64,000 bases of DNA from Xestospongia muta (taxonomy: Eukaryota; Porifera; Demospongiae; Haplosclerida; Petrosiidae): contig OY848923.1 in NCBI GenBank assembly GCA_963693285.1, positions 404,818 to 468,817 on the forward strand. The letters run 5' to 3'. The notes below the pieces were generated by a model, which worked only from the letters and a program-made list of their open reading frames with translations, did no database searches and was not told where the DNA came from. Each line of letters opens with the position of its first letter. The stretch's first letter is position 1. Positions 13,250 to 23,571 of the stretch are shown in pieces. The translations under genes were made by a program, and so were the position numbers.

Positions 13250-13317
13250 AGTATACGGACGTATATACGGAAACGTTTCACAAAAACAATGGAATAAAAA
13301 ACGTTACTCCGTATACT
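13250..13317. repeat. short inverted repeat (68 bp)
   Basis: AGTATACGGA at 13250-13259 is matched by its reverse complement TCCGTATACT at 13308-13317, and ACGTTT/AAACGT also pair inside. It could form a hairpin. It lies directly upstream of the start codon of the membrane-protein gene. Confidence 0.6.
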
Positions 13318-13337
13318 ATAAAACTGTTCACAAGACT

Positions 13338-13450
13338 TGAACACTTCTTTCAGGTTATCACCTTTTGATAGATAATTATGACAAGAGGATGTCTCAATAG
13401 TAGACAGCCTAACAGGAGGTGGTTTAGGACTAATCATTTGTGCTTTAAAA
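13338..13450 (-). pseudogene. duplicated fragment of the 15861-16497 gene
   Basis: About 110 bp here is closely similar at nucleotide level (roughly 90 percent by eye) to about 15975-16085, inside the last exon of the small gene at 15861-16497. Both encode PKPPPVR followed by a TSSCHNY motif and then SKGD.LKEVF on the minus strand. The open frame 13246-13488 continues into unrelated sequence, so this looks like a partial copy rather than a gene. It could also be an alternative upstream exon of the neighbouring minus-strand gene. Confidence 0.65.
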
Positions 13451-13897
13451 TGTTGTATTAATTTTAAAAACATAGGCGGATAAGGCACTTATCTTTTGGA
13501 GGGGGGGCTCACACCATAACTATGTGATGAATATGCAGACACGAATGTACCCATAATGCAGAAAGTATGTTTGATATAATCACAATCAGTATTACCAACA
13601 TTAATTTAAAATGTACCAAAGTATTTCCTTTACTCATCATTTACCATAAAAAATGCCTTAGCTATTTCAACAAGATCACACTCATTAGTTATGCATTTGT
13701 GTACATGAAGGACCAGACAATTGTTAAGCCGTTTTTCCGTCATTGTGGGCTGCAAATATGTCAAAACTTTTGACAGTTTCATCAACACCAATAAGATTAA
13801 CTTAGATTCTTTTTGTTGGATAAGTAGCAAGCAATAAAAATTTGGGTAGGTAATGAATAAATACATTTATTATAACATGTATTCAAACATTCTCTAG

Positions 13898-14519
13898 ATC
13901 TCATGTACCATCGTTGGCCCAAAATATTTCCTCTCTCTCAATCACTTCTATTATCCCATGGTGGCTCTCTAGTAGGCTGTACTAACTCTATTTGTTAGCT
14001 CTTAATTGTTGGAGGTCGTCAATCAATGTTAGCAGTGGGTGACAGTGGTGGTACATTACATATAGTAGAAGTGCCATGGAGTCTATGTCATCCCTCCAGC
14101 AATGAGGTTGAGATATAGTGTTTAAATTAGAGATTATTCTCTCTCTCTCTAGTTGTCCATTATGGAGTCATTCTTTGAGAGAGATATCAAGCGATTAGAA
14201 TTTGTTGCTGAAAGAGATTGTATGCGTAGTGAAGAGAAGAAATTACTGGATGAACCTAAAGCAATATCTGCTACAGAGGTTATATTAGTCAATGAAGTAT
14301 AATTGTAATGTGGTAATTATAGGAGACACCTCAACAGAGCAAAGATAGTGGTTGGGAAGAGAAAGCTAAATTAGTGAGTTTGGGTCTGAAAATATAAGTA
14401 CGAGTCGATTTCTAATGCTTTGGTAGGAATACGATGATTATCTCAAGTTAGAGGATACTCTTTTAATAGAACTAGGAATCAAACAGCAACAGCAACAAGA
14501 AGACAGTTTAATAGTTTAA
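13898..14519 (+). pseudogene. DNAI3: orphan 3' end of axonemal dynein intermediate chain DNAI3 (WDR63)
   Basis: Five exons encode only the C-terminal part of DNAI3/WDR63, an inner-arm axonemal dynein intermediate chain. Exon 13898-13971 gives SHVPSLAQNISS...IIPWWLS. After a 43-nt intron with a TACTAAC branch site, exon 14015-14106 gives SRQSMLAVGDSGGTLHI.EVPW. Exons from 14153 give FFERDIKRLEFV, a charged region, DYLKLEDTLLIELGI and a stop at 14517-14519. This order and sequence match the family's end. The preceding exon, which should carry a WD repeat ending in a WDLL-like motif, is not found in 13490-13897, and the minus-strand membrane gene lies just beyond. The locus is therefore a truncated copy, a gene whose 5' part lies elsewhere, or an assembly junction. 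The open reading frame itself is intact. Confidence 0.75.
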
Positions 14520-14792
14520 AGATTATATTTATTACTCAAGTTATTGCAAAGAAAATATTTTAGAATTGTTGACACATATTCTGCATATGACACTTTGTAA
14601 ATAATTTATTGCTCCTAGACCTGCCAGCTCAACATTTTACTTTCTTAAAAAAGGTGTAGTTGTGTTACTCATATGATCCAACTGACTCACCTCCTGAACA
14701 TCCTTACTGACTATTCTTTAATACTCTTAAAATAAATTTATAAATAGATAATTAGATTTGTTTAAAATTAAATAGAATTATAATTTCAAAAA

Positions 14793-15155
14793 AAAAACCC
14801 TTGTGTGTTGCCCAAACGATCTTTCGTGACTCAATTCCACGCAGGCTTCCACTTAGGCTCCAGGATTCCCTGCTATTGCTAGCTAGGACCGCCACCTGGC
14901 TTGGTAACCCTCGTCCGAAGACGAGGTAATCCTGGCTGGAACGTCGCCCTAACTTCGAACCAGCCGTACTGGGTTTCTAGCTTCGGGAATAAATCATCGT
15001 CATTACTAAACCGGGACTACAATACACCAAGCCTCATCTCGTTTAAAGGGAGACTACCAGCCGTATCCTAGTCCGCCTTTCGGATACTCCGAAGAGTATG
15101 CTGGTAACCATCTCGGAGGTCATCATTGCAGACGCTGGCCTACAACACACTGGCA
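14793..15155 (-). ncRNA. structured Pol III-type RNA gene, about 360 nt, identity unresolved
   Basis: A GC-rich island (about half GC inside about one-third GC flanks) with no long reading frame. Read on the minus strand it has these parts: GTGTGTTG at 15150-15143 pairs with CAACACAC at 14810-14803, closing the whole molecule. Two hairpins have C(UUCG)G tetraloops: one with an ATACTC/GAGTAT stem (about 15100-15080), one with a CCTCGTC/GACGAGG stem (about 14925-14908). A run of ten T follows at 14797-14788, a Pol III terminator. A TATA box sits about 30 nt upstream of the expected start. This is the layout of Pol III type 3 genes such as RNase P RNA, RNase MRP RNA or 7SK. I could not match conserved cores of RNase P, MRP, SRP, 7SK, U3 or telomerase RNA with confidence, so no name is given. 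A structured repeat element is the main alternative. Confidence 0.6.
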
Positions 15156-15174
15156 ACCAAGACTGTTTTGGTTT

Positions 15175-15183
15175 CCTTTTATA
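15175..15183 (-). promoter_or_regulatory. TATA box of the RNA gene, possible PSE upstream
   Basis: TATAAAAGG on the minus strand, starting about 30 nt before the 5' closing helix of the RNA. About 16 nt further upstream, CCACAAGAGCATGAAGA loosely resembles a vertebrate proximal sequence element, at about the spacing known for snRNA-type Pol III promoters. The PSE match is weak. Confidence 0.5.
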
Positions 15184-15189
15184 TGTACT

Positions 15190-15860
15190 TACGATTTTGT
15201 CTTCATGCTCTTGTGGGGCGCGACAGTTGCGGTTATGAATCTCATTAACGATTACTATGAATACTATTACTGGTATCGGTTGAACTAAAGACTTAAAAAT
15301 TAATAATTAAAACTAAAGCTATGTTTTAAGCAAACTAGGACAACACTACTAATAATTAGATTCATTTTTATCATTGTTTAATTTTATAGGCACCACAACA
15401 AAAGAAACAATCTTATAAACATTAAGTTAAAATTCTTTTAAGTCACACATAGTTAATTGTATATCTATATTAGATCATATGATATGCTATCACTTTCATA
15501 ATGGTTCAAAAAGACACACTCTATATATCATCTAACTTTTATGGATGCTTTGTGATCTTCAATATCTTGACCATGAATATAATAAGTTTATGACACTACC
15601 ACTGATTGTGTTAAGACACTGGTACAAACTGTGGTAATCTTACTAGTGAATTTACTTATTATAATAAAAATAATTATTTATTGTTTATAAAAGGACTATA
15701 TTTCTATTAAAGTGTATTCCTCATTAATAAAATCATCAATATTATTTAGCATAAAAATTAAAAACGATTAATGAAAACAATGGAGTATAAAAAGACTACA
15801 AAACTACTAATGCAGACTAACAACACTACTACAGTGTACATTATAGAGTATTATAAACTC
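15190..15860. other. intergenic, AT-rich
   Basis: No gene, repeat array or conserved motif seen beyond the RNA promoter at its left edge. Confidence 0.5.
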
Positions 15861-16497
15861 TTAGCATTTTCTATATAAGTTAGTTATTTGTCCAACTCTC
15901 AAACCAGCTGCACTGGAAGGTCTTTGAGCTCTCAGGGAACCCACTGTCGGCTGAGGAGGAGGATACTTGCTAAACACTTCTTTCAGGATATCACCTTTTG
16001 ATGGATAATTATGACAAGAGGATGTCTGAATAACAGACGGTCTAACAGGAGGTGGTTTGGGAGTAATCATTTGTGAACGTAAGCTGACTACAGGATCTGA
16101 GTTGCCTCTCACATGAACAGGCATGCCTACAAACAATATTATTGAGATAGTTACCAATAAAATCTCAATGTTCAGAACAGTATAGTGGAGGCAATGCAGT
16201 TATATATATAATATTCATGCATACTTTGATCATCAAATACTAAATTAATTAGTTTGTCACATATTACACAAAACTGGACAAGTTGTTTCAACCTTATTCT
16301 ATTGACGTACCTTTCAGTGTTTGATTACATATATTATGCTGGTAACTAGTCACATAAAATGCTTTACTAAGTGACTGAAGAAGAGGGTCCGCAGTTTGTG
16401 TAACAACTTTTGTTGAGTTAACTGGAGGATAAGTCACCATAGAAGTAGTGGTTTTTAGTATGGGTCCTGCAGAATGGGGCCGGCGAGGTGTTGCCAT
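15861..16497 (-). CDS. unknown small protein (150 aa), SAGP/PPP motifs
   Basis: Not recognised. Two exons, 16497-16311 and 16126-15861, joined in frame (CTG AAA G|GC ATG), from MATPRRPHSAGPIL to NLYRKC-stop. There is no signal peptide, membrane segment or known domain. Composition is rich in Pro, Ser, Thr and basic residues, with short motifs (PRRPHSAGP, TPKPPPVRPS, AQRPSSAAG) of the kind seen in ciliary microtubule-associated small proteins. It follows the next minus-strand gene by 123 bp and lies near SPEF2 and a DNAI3 fragment, so a ciliary role is a guess from context. Part of its last exon is duplicated at 13338-13450. Confidence 0.6.
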
Positions 16498-16620
16498 AGT
16501 GAATTGGGTGTGGTGAGAATGGTGAGATTGGTAAAGATTTACTTTAGGCTCAGGAAATGACTGATGATTATTATAGTAAAATTAACCTTCAATTCAATTT
16601 CAATGTAATCTGTTCATTTC

Positions 16621-17071
16621 TTACTGTACTGAAGTGGTGGTAAGAGGTCGTGGTAATCTAAAGAAATATTCGGAATGAACTCTATATGTGTGTGTGTGTG
16701 CATTATTTATTTATTACCTTTGGTCATCAGCTCTGAGTTTGTAGGTGACCTTGCACCCATACTTATCAAGTGGCTGTTCACTATAATCCAGAGAGAGAGA
16801 GAAAGATAATATAACATTAATTTTACTATTCTATTTTCCTCATAAATAAAAAATCTTTTAAATATGTTATATATACATTAATTGCTTACTGTACATTGAG
16901 AACTTTTGTTCCCAAGTGATAATGTCCTGGGTTGCAATAGACACTGCCATAGCATCTCTGAGTCTTTTCTGGTGAAGCAGAACCTGGTCTTCTAGTGAAG
17001 GAAGCTTGATAAAAGTTTGTACTCTCATTGCCCCATCTTGGAGGCTTGCCTGGAATCTCTACAGCAGACAT
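16621..17071 (-). CDS. unknown small protein (93 aa), divergent partner of SPEF2
   Basis: Not recognised. Three exons, 17071-16890, 16780-16718 and 16657-16621, give a 93-residue basic, soluble protein beginning MSAVEIPGKPPRWGNES and ending LTTTSVQ-stop. Introns are 109 and 60 bp with good splice sites. A Tyr/His/Gly-rich stretch (YGSVYCNPGHYHLG) and a KYGCKVTYKLR segment are its most distinctive parts. Its start codon is 123 bp from that of SPEF2 on the opposite strand, which suggests coexpression with a flagellar gene. It may be a microtubule inner or other axonemal protein, but no family assignment is made. Confidence 0.6.
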
Positions 17072-17194
17072 AGTGTTGCTGCAAAGTTCACCCTTCCAGG
17101 GTGGGGCTAGTTAATTAATTTAATTAACGTTGATCACACCCCTAGCAACCTCCTTGACTACAATACAGCCCAGGGCTGGTTAGTGAGGGAAAAA
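17072..17194. promoter_or_regulatory. divergent promoter of the 93-aa gene and SPEF2
   Basis: 123 bp between opposed start codons. It contains CCTAGCAACC at 17141-17150 (one good X-box half site, GTTGCTAG on the other strand), adjacent CACACCCC, and a TTAATTAATTTAATTAA tract. The second X-box half is poor, so RFX control is only suggested. Confidence 0.45.
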
Positions 17195-20100
17195 ATGACC
17201 CATATTATATGCCATTGGCTTAACAACGATCTTACTCTGGGAAAAACTATCAGTAAGTGAAGATTACCAGCGAAATTGATTACAGCGTTTGATTTTTATT
17301 CGAAATTTTATATACAACGATCAATCTCTTATTTAGCTGATGATAGTTTTGCTGAAGACTTTGCTAATGGCTACCTGTTAGGAAAAATACTTCACAAACA
17401 TGGACTTCAAGTAAATCATGTTAAATATTCTAATCTGTCTATTATATTTTAATTCATTAGGATGATTTCAGCAGCTTCTCAAAGGGAAAGTAAGGCACAA
17501 TGTGTTATATGAATTGACACTTTTTTAACTTTAGGAGTTCTGATGCTAAGCTGAATAATTTTATACGTTTAGAACCATCTCTGCGTCGTCTTGATATTCC
17601 TTTTAATAGCAATAAGGTTATTTTTGATGGATCAATGGATTGATGGAAAGATGGATGGATGGACAGATGAACAGTTGTATGGATGAACAGCTAGATAGAC
17701 AGTTGTATGGATGGACAGCTAGATGAACAGTTGTATGGATTTGACGGCTAGATGGACAGTTGTATGGATGAACAGCTAGATGGACAGTTGTATGGATGGA
17801 CAGCTAGATGGATGGATGGATAAATGGTTATGTGTCCTTAGGCTCATGAAGTGATGTCTGGTAGACCTGGAGCAGCTGCTAACCTCTTATATCACTTGTA
17901 CATTACTCTCAATAGAGTCAAGGTACTGATATAAAAGACATTAATAATAATATAATTCTTTGGAACATTTATAATTTTCAGAAAAGTCAGTTAACAGGAC
18001 ATGCTCTTGATGCAACACGATCATGTGCGAAAGTAAAATTGGAGAAAACACAGTCCGAATTCTATGTTCATGTAAACATATTAATATCACATACTTCTCT
18101 GGTATTGTTAACATTGTATTCTTTATAGCGTCTCAAACAGAAGACTCCTCGACAAGTTGATCTTACTTTTCAAGAACTGACTGAAAAATTTGATGAGAAA
18201 AGGAGACAACGGGAGGAGCTTATAAAAAAACAAGAGTAAGACCCTTTAATTATAAATAATTAATCATTTAATTGCTTTTAGACTTGCTAAGGAAGAGGAA
18301 ATAGCCAGGGAGAGGAAGAGAGCATGCAAAGAATCTCTTGATAAAGTCAGTACTACCTTAACATACAATAATATATTGTATGTAATATTAATATATTATA
18401 GCAAAGAGCTGTTGCTGCAAAACGAAGTGAAATGTACACACGATTGAAACCAATTGAGTTAGCACAAACAAGTCCAAAAACCAAGGTGTGAGAATACAGA
18501 GTCCATCCATCTACCCATCCATCTGTCCATTCAACCATCTATCTGTCCATTCAACCATCTATCTATCCATTCATCCATCTGTCTATTCATTCATCCATCC
18601 AGTCATTCAATTATCTATTCCTTCATCCATAATACAGACTGGAAAGAAGAAAAAACCAAAACCAACTCCAGAAGAATTGGTAATATAAATATATATTGTA
18701 ATAATACTACTAATAGTGTGGTATGGTATTGTATTAAAACAATACTACTAATAGTGTGGTATTGTATTAAAACAATACTACTAATAATGTGGTATTGTAT
18801 TAAAACAATACTACTAATAGTGTGGTATTGTATTAAAACAATACTACTAATAATGTGGTATTGTATTAAAACAATACTACTAATAGTGTCTATAATTACA
18901 GGAGGTTCAAGCTGAGATTGCTGCATTTGAAGCCAATCTTAAACTCAAAAGTTCAAAGTTAGTTTATATTTGTAAAATAAAATTATTTTGCGCCATTTTT
19001 AGATCTACAGCTCCTCTCGCTAGCAGCGTATCTGAGTCCAGCTTCTTTGAAAAACCCAGCAAAAGCAAAGAAAAGGTAAGTTGGAGTTCTCCAATATTGT
19101 ATCTCATTGTATTAAAGGTCTTTCCTGATGACTATATGCTTGATATTAAAAAACGAGTAAAGGAAGGAAAAACTGCTAGGATGACAAGAGACCAGAGACG
19201 AACAAAAGTTCTCATTGATCAGATGACAGCTTTACAAGAACGAGAGGTAAGTCGGTATTTGATAACTGTAGTTTATCAATGATTTAATGACATGTGATAA
19301 AAAGTGCATTTAAAAGTACATCTAATATTCTCAGAATCGTAATCGTGAAGATTTCATAGCACAGCGTTTGAAACGTCAGTGCCTGCAGGAAAAGAGAATT
19401 TCCACTCAACTAATGCACGTTCGCAAGGAGAAGGACAACATCAGAAACAACATGTGAGATTATAAATTATTGTATGTGTTTAAAAATTGACGTATTTGTT
19501 AGAATTTTGAGACAAAAACAATACGAAGAAGAGAGAGACCGTGAGTTCCAACTAGCTCTGGATAGAGAAGCTGTAAGACCTATTTATCAATCTATCTATC
19601 CATTTATCTTCTCTCTGTCTATTGGTAGGCTGAGGCAAAGAGGGAACGTGAGGAACAGCAAGTGATGTTAAAAGCTGAACAAGACAGGAGGAAGCAGCTA
19701 TTTCAAGAGAGAGCTAAAGAGAATTATCAGAAACATTATAATATCTGTCACAATATATTAAATCAATTAGTGGATCTATCCATTAAGATGGGAGATTATA
19801 GGAAACTAACACATGGGTTAGTGACAAACTTTTGGACTATTGTTATATATATATCTCTAGTCTAATTCCAGCTAAGATGGTACGAGAATGGAAGATTTTG
19901 TTTCTCTTGGGAAAGCCCCTTTTTGAGGATTCTGAGCAGATTGATTTGGAAGTTAGTTCGTTATCTTCAAGTAGCAGCGACAAGAGAGATCCTGAGGATA
20001 TTCTTGATGACAATGACTTACAAGACTATCTGGTAAGAACTGTACTAATATTATGTTAACAAAGGTACAAAAATTTACTGGGAAGTCTAACAAAAAAAAA

Positions 20101-21137
20101 TTTCTTATAGCAATCAATTAATGAATGGTCTTCTGATACATCGATTGATCTTATTCACTCACCAAACAAGATCTTAACGCACATAGTTCATCGTCTCATT
20201 GATATTGTTACTCCGCCTAAAGTAAGTACTAACACGGTTATTAGTTAATTTATTATAATGATACTTTAGCCACCATTGGATCTAGCGCCACTACCTAAGT
20301 TCTATTTAAAAGGAGCTTTTCTTGGTCTCCCCTTCACTGGGAAATCAACAATACTTCAATACCTACATGAAAGTAAGTATATGTAGTTTATCATGTATCC
20401 ATTTACTGATCACTTAGTTACCTAATAGTACAATAACTAGTGTGTTCTCTATTACAGAATATCAAATTCATGTGATCTGTCCATGTCATGTTATATATAA
20501 AGCTATTGAAACATATAAGAATGAGAGAGCTCCTAAAGACCGTTCACCGTCAGAGACTGAAGGAGAAGGAGGAAGTGAGGTAGAGGGTGAAGGAGAAGGT
20601 GATCTAAAGCGGGCTGTATCAGTGACAGTTCTTAATGAGACTGAAATCAATATGGAATTGGTCAACAAAGAAAGTGAAGATATCTCAGTTAAAGTAGAGG
20701 AGACTCCAATAGAAGTATAATACAGTTTGTAAAGTAGTGATGTATTCTATAATGTATGTAGTTGTCTCCATTGGGTGTATTGGGAGAACGAGCTTTTAAT
20801 ATTACAATTAATGGTGATTCTGTCGATGATGTGACATTAGTTGATATTTTAATTCACGAAATAAAGTTAGTGTGTATTGTGTTATTGAGTATGTAATTAT
20901 TGAACTAATTATAGGAGCTTACCCGATGGTACTGGATGGATACTGGATAACTTCCCTACTACAATAGAACAAGCACAGGTACATCATTTGTCCATCCATT
21001 CATTTGTCTATCCATCCATAGTTACTAGCTTGTGGTCTAACTGGACAAGGTGATACTGCATTAAAAGAGCAATCAGTTGCAGCTGAAATAAATGCTCATC
21101 ATTTTCTACTCATACCAGACAGAGAAGTTAAGGAAGA

Positions 21138-21207
<70 letters not shown>

Positions 21208-21490
21208 AGGGAGGGAGGGAGGGAAAGGGAGAGGGAAAGGGAGAGAGAGAGAGAGAGAGAGAGAGAACAATATTCCTCTTTTAATTACAGGAGGTCCTAA
21301 AACTTCAAGCTGTCTGTGGACTTGACTTGGTCATCAACTTCAATGCTTCACATGATACAGTATTTAAGAGAAGTGTCAGGAATATAGAAGGTAACTAAGT
21401 CAACACAAACCTCCTCTAGTAATGTCCTCCATTCACAGATACACCAGGAAAGCCAGACATCCAACAATGGTACAATGATATTTATATCTA

Positions 21491-21557
<67 letters not shown>

Positions 21558-21576
21558 TAATAATAACAATAATAAC

Positions 21577-21627
<51 letters not shown>

Positions 21628-22221
21628 TATAATTATGTAATAATATATCAACTATTTCCTCTAGTCTTCTCACTTATGATGCTAACTGGCCTAAATTAAA
21701 GAAATGGTACTATAAATATAGGGCGTTATCTATTGTTGATGCTAACCAGGACCTAGGTAATACAATACTATATAGTAACTGATATATTTCCTATAGAACA
21801 AGTGTACAATGATGTACAGAGGATTATTGAAGAGCAAATGACTAAGGTATAATGAAGTATACTAGTAGGAGATAAAGTTACTGGTATGTTTCTATTGTAG
21901 GCTAAACAGAAGGAGGCATTGAAGAAACTTGGCTTAAACAGTGTGTACAATATATAGATATTCTATCACTTTTTAATATGTATTTATCTAGCGAGTCAAC
22001 AGGCCTTGTCTGGGTTGATTACTAAAAGTGTTAGCAGAATGAAATCACCAACTATTAATGAAAAACCTATAACACCTCCGTTTAGGAGAAACAGGCGACC
22101 ATCATCAGCTGGTTCATCACCTATACCAAAATTTAGTAGTCTTGGACCTATTGGATCACCATCTAGAAATGTGTGTGAAATAAGTTAATAGATGTATGTA
22201 ATATCTCTCTCTCTCTGTCTC

Positions 22222-22272
<51 letters not shown>

Positions 22273-23375
22273 CTCGCTCTCGCTCTCTCTCTCTCTCNNN
22301 NNNNNNNNNNNNNNNNNNNNNNNNNNNNNNNNNNNNNNNNNNNNNNNNNNNNNNNNNNNNNNNNNNNNNNNNNNNNNNNNNNNNNNNNNNNNNNNNNNNN
22401 NNNNNNNNNNNNNNNNNNNNNNNNNNNNNNNNNNNNNNNNNNNNNNNNNNNNNNNNNNNNNNNNNNNNNNNNNNNNNNNNNNNNNNNNNNNNNNNNNCAA
22501 CTTATTCAAGAGGCCATAGCTGAAGCTAATAAATCTCCTGAAATATCGACTCCTCCAGTACAAGAGATCAAAGAAGATAAACCATCAGGGAAAGGAGGGA
22601 AAAAAGGAAAAAGGAGCAAAAGTACGTTATCACAACAATATATTCCACTTAGTTTGAGGTTTGTGGTTTATAGAGCCCGTCTGGTAAGAAAGGAAAGGCC
22701 ACACCCAGCAAAGGAAAGGGTGGGAAAGGACAGGCTGAACCAGAGCAAGTGGAGAGTCCAGTCCACGGTAAATAAAACTGGATTGACAAACTAGTTTGAC
22801 TTGTGATTTTTGTAGTTTCTACTTCTTCTCCAAGTGAACTAGCTAAGAAACAGAAAATGGAATTAATGAGGGAGAGAACATACTGCTGCATTAAAAATAT
22901 GAGGGTATTGTCCCTGTCGTTAATGCATTATATAGTCAATTTTCTCATTTTTTATAGAGAAAATCTTGATGAGTAGGTTGGTATTAATTAAGACTAAAGC
23001 ACTTGAGTTTATAAACCAGTTAAAAGTAATGATATATATATTGTTATAACAGTTTTATTATATATACTAATATATTAGGATCAAGTAATGTCCATATATA
23101 GAGAAATAGATCAGTGGGACTGGAAGAAAAGTTATAAACTTGAAGTGGAAAGGTATTTGATGTTGTCATGGAGACTGTATTGTTTACTGGTTTTTTCTCT
23201 TGTCCTTTCTTTGTCTCTTGTCTCTTCCTTTATCTCTCTATCCAGTGTCAATCAGTTAACTGAAGTCTTGCGTTGCCATATTGAAGAAGAGTCTAAACTT
23301 CTTTATGAACTAACATTACCTGGGGTTCATTTTAAAATAAATCAAGTAGGAATACCACTAAACAATTTAGTGTCA

Positions 23376-23420
<45 letters not shown>

Positions 23421-23496
23421 CCTCCCTCCCTCCCTCCCTCCCCCTCCCTCCCTCCCTCCCTCCCTCCCCTCCCTCCCTCCCTCCCTCCCTCCCTCC

Positions 23497-23571
<75 letters not shown>

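Noticed and set aside
13246..13488. Independent small gene on the minus strand
   Set aside because: Only a duplicated fragment of the neighbouring gene's exon followed by unrelated sequence and the inverted repeat.
14950..14975. tRNA gene (GGTTCGAA B-box-like motif on the minus strand)
   Set aside because: No cloverleaf or A box at the right distance; it lies inside the larger structured RNA.
14793..15155. Naming the RNA as RNase P, RNase MRP, SRP, 7SK or telomerase RNA
   Set aside because: End helix and CGAAAGGCGGACTAGG or GGAATTGAGTCAC look vaguely RNase P-like, but the expected core pairing was not found. No SRP core or 1.5-repeat telomere template was seen.
21348..21699. Poly-Leu, poly-Ile, poly-Asn and poly-Tyr frames
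   Set aside because: Products of the AAT trinucleotide repeat in an SPEF2 intron.
22156..22794. Frames spanning the N block
   Set aside because: They run through 200 undefined bases and a CT repeat; only the part after 22498 is SPEF2 coding sequence.
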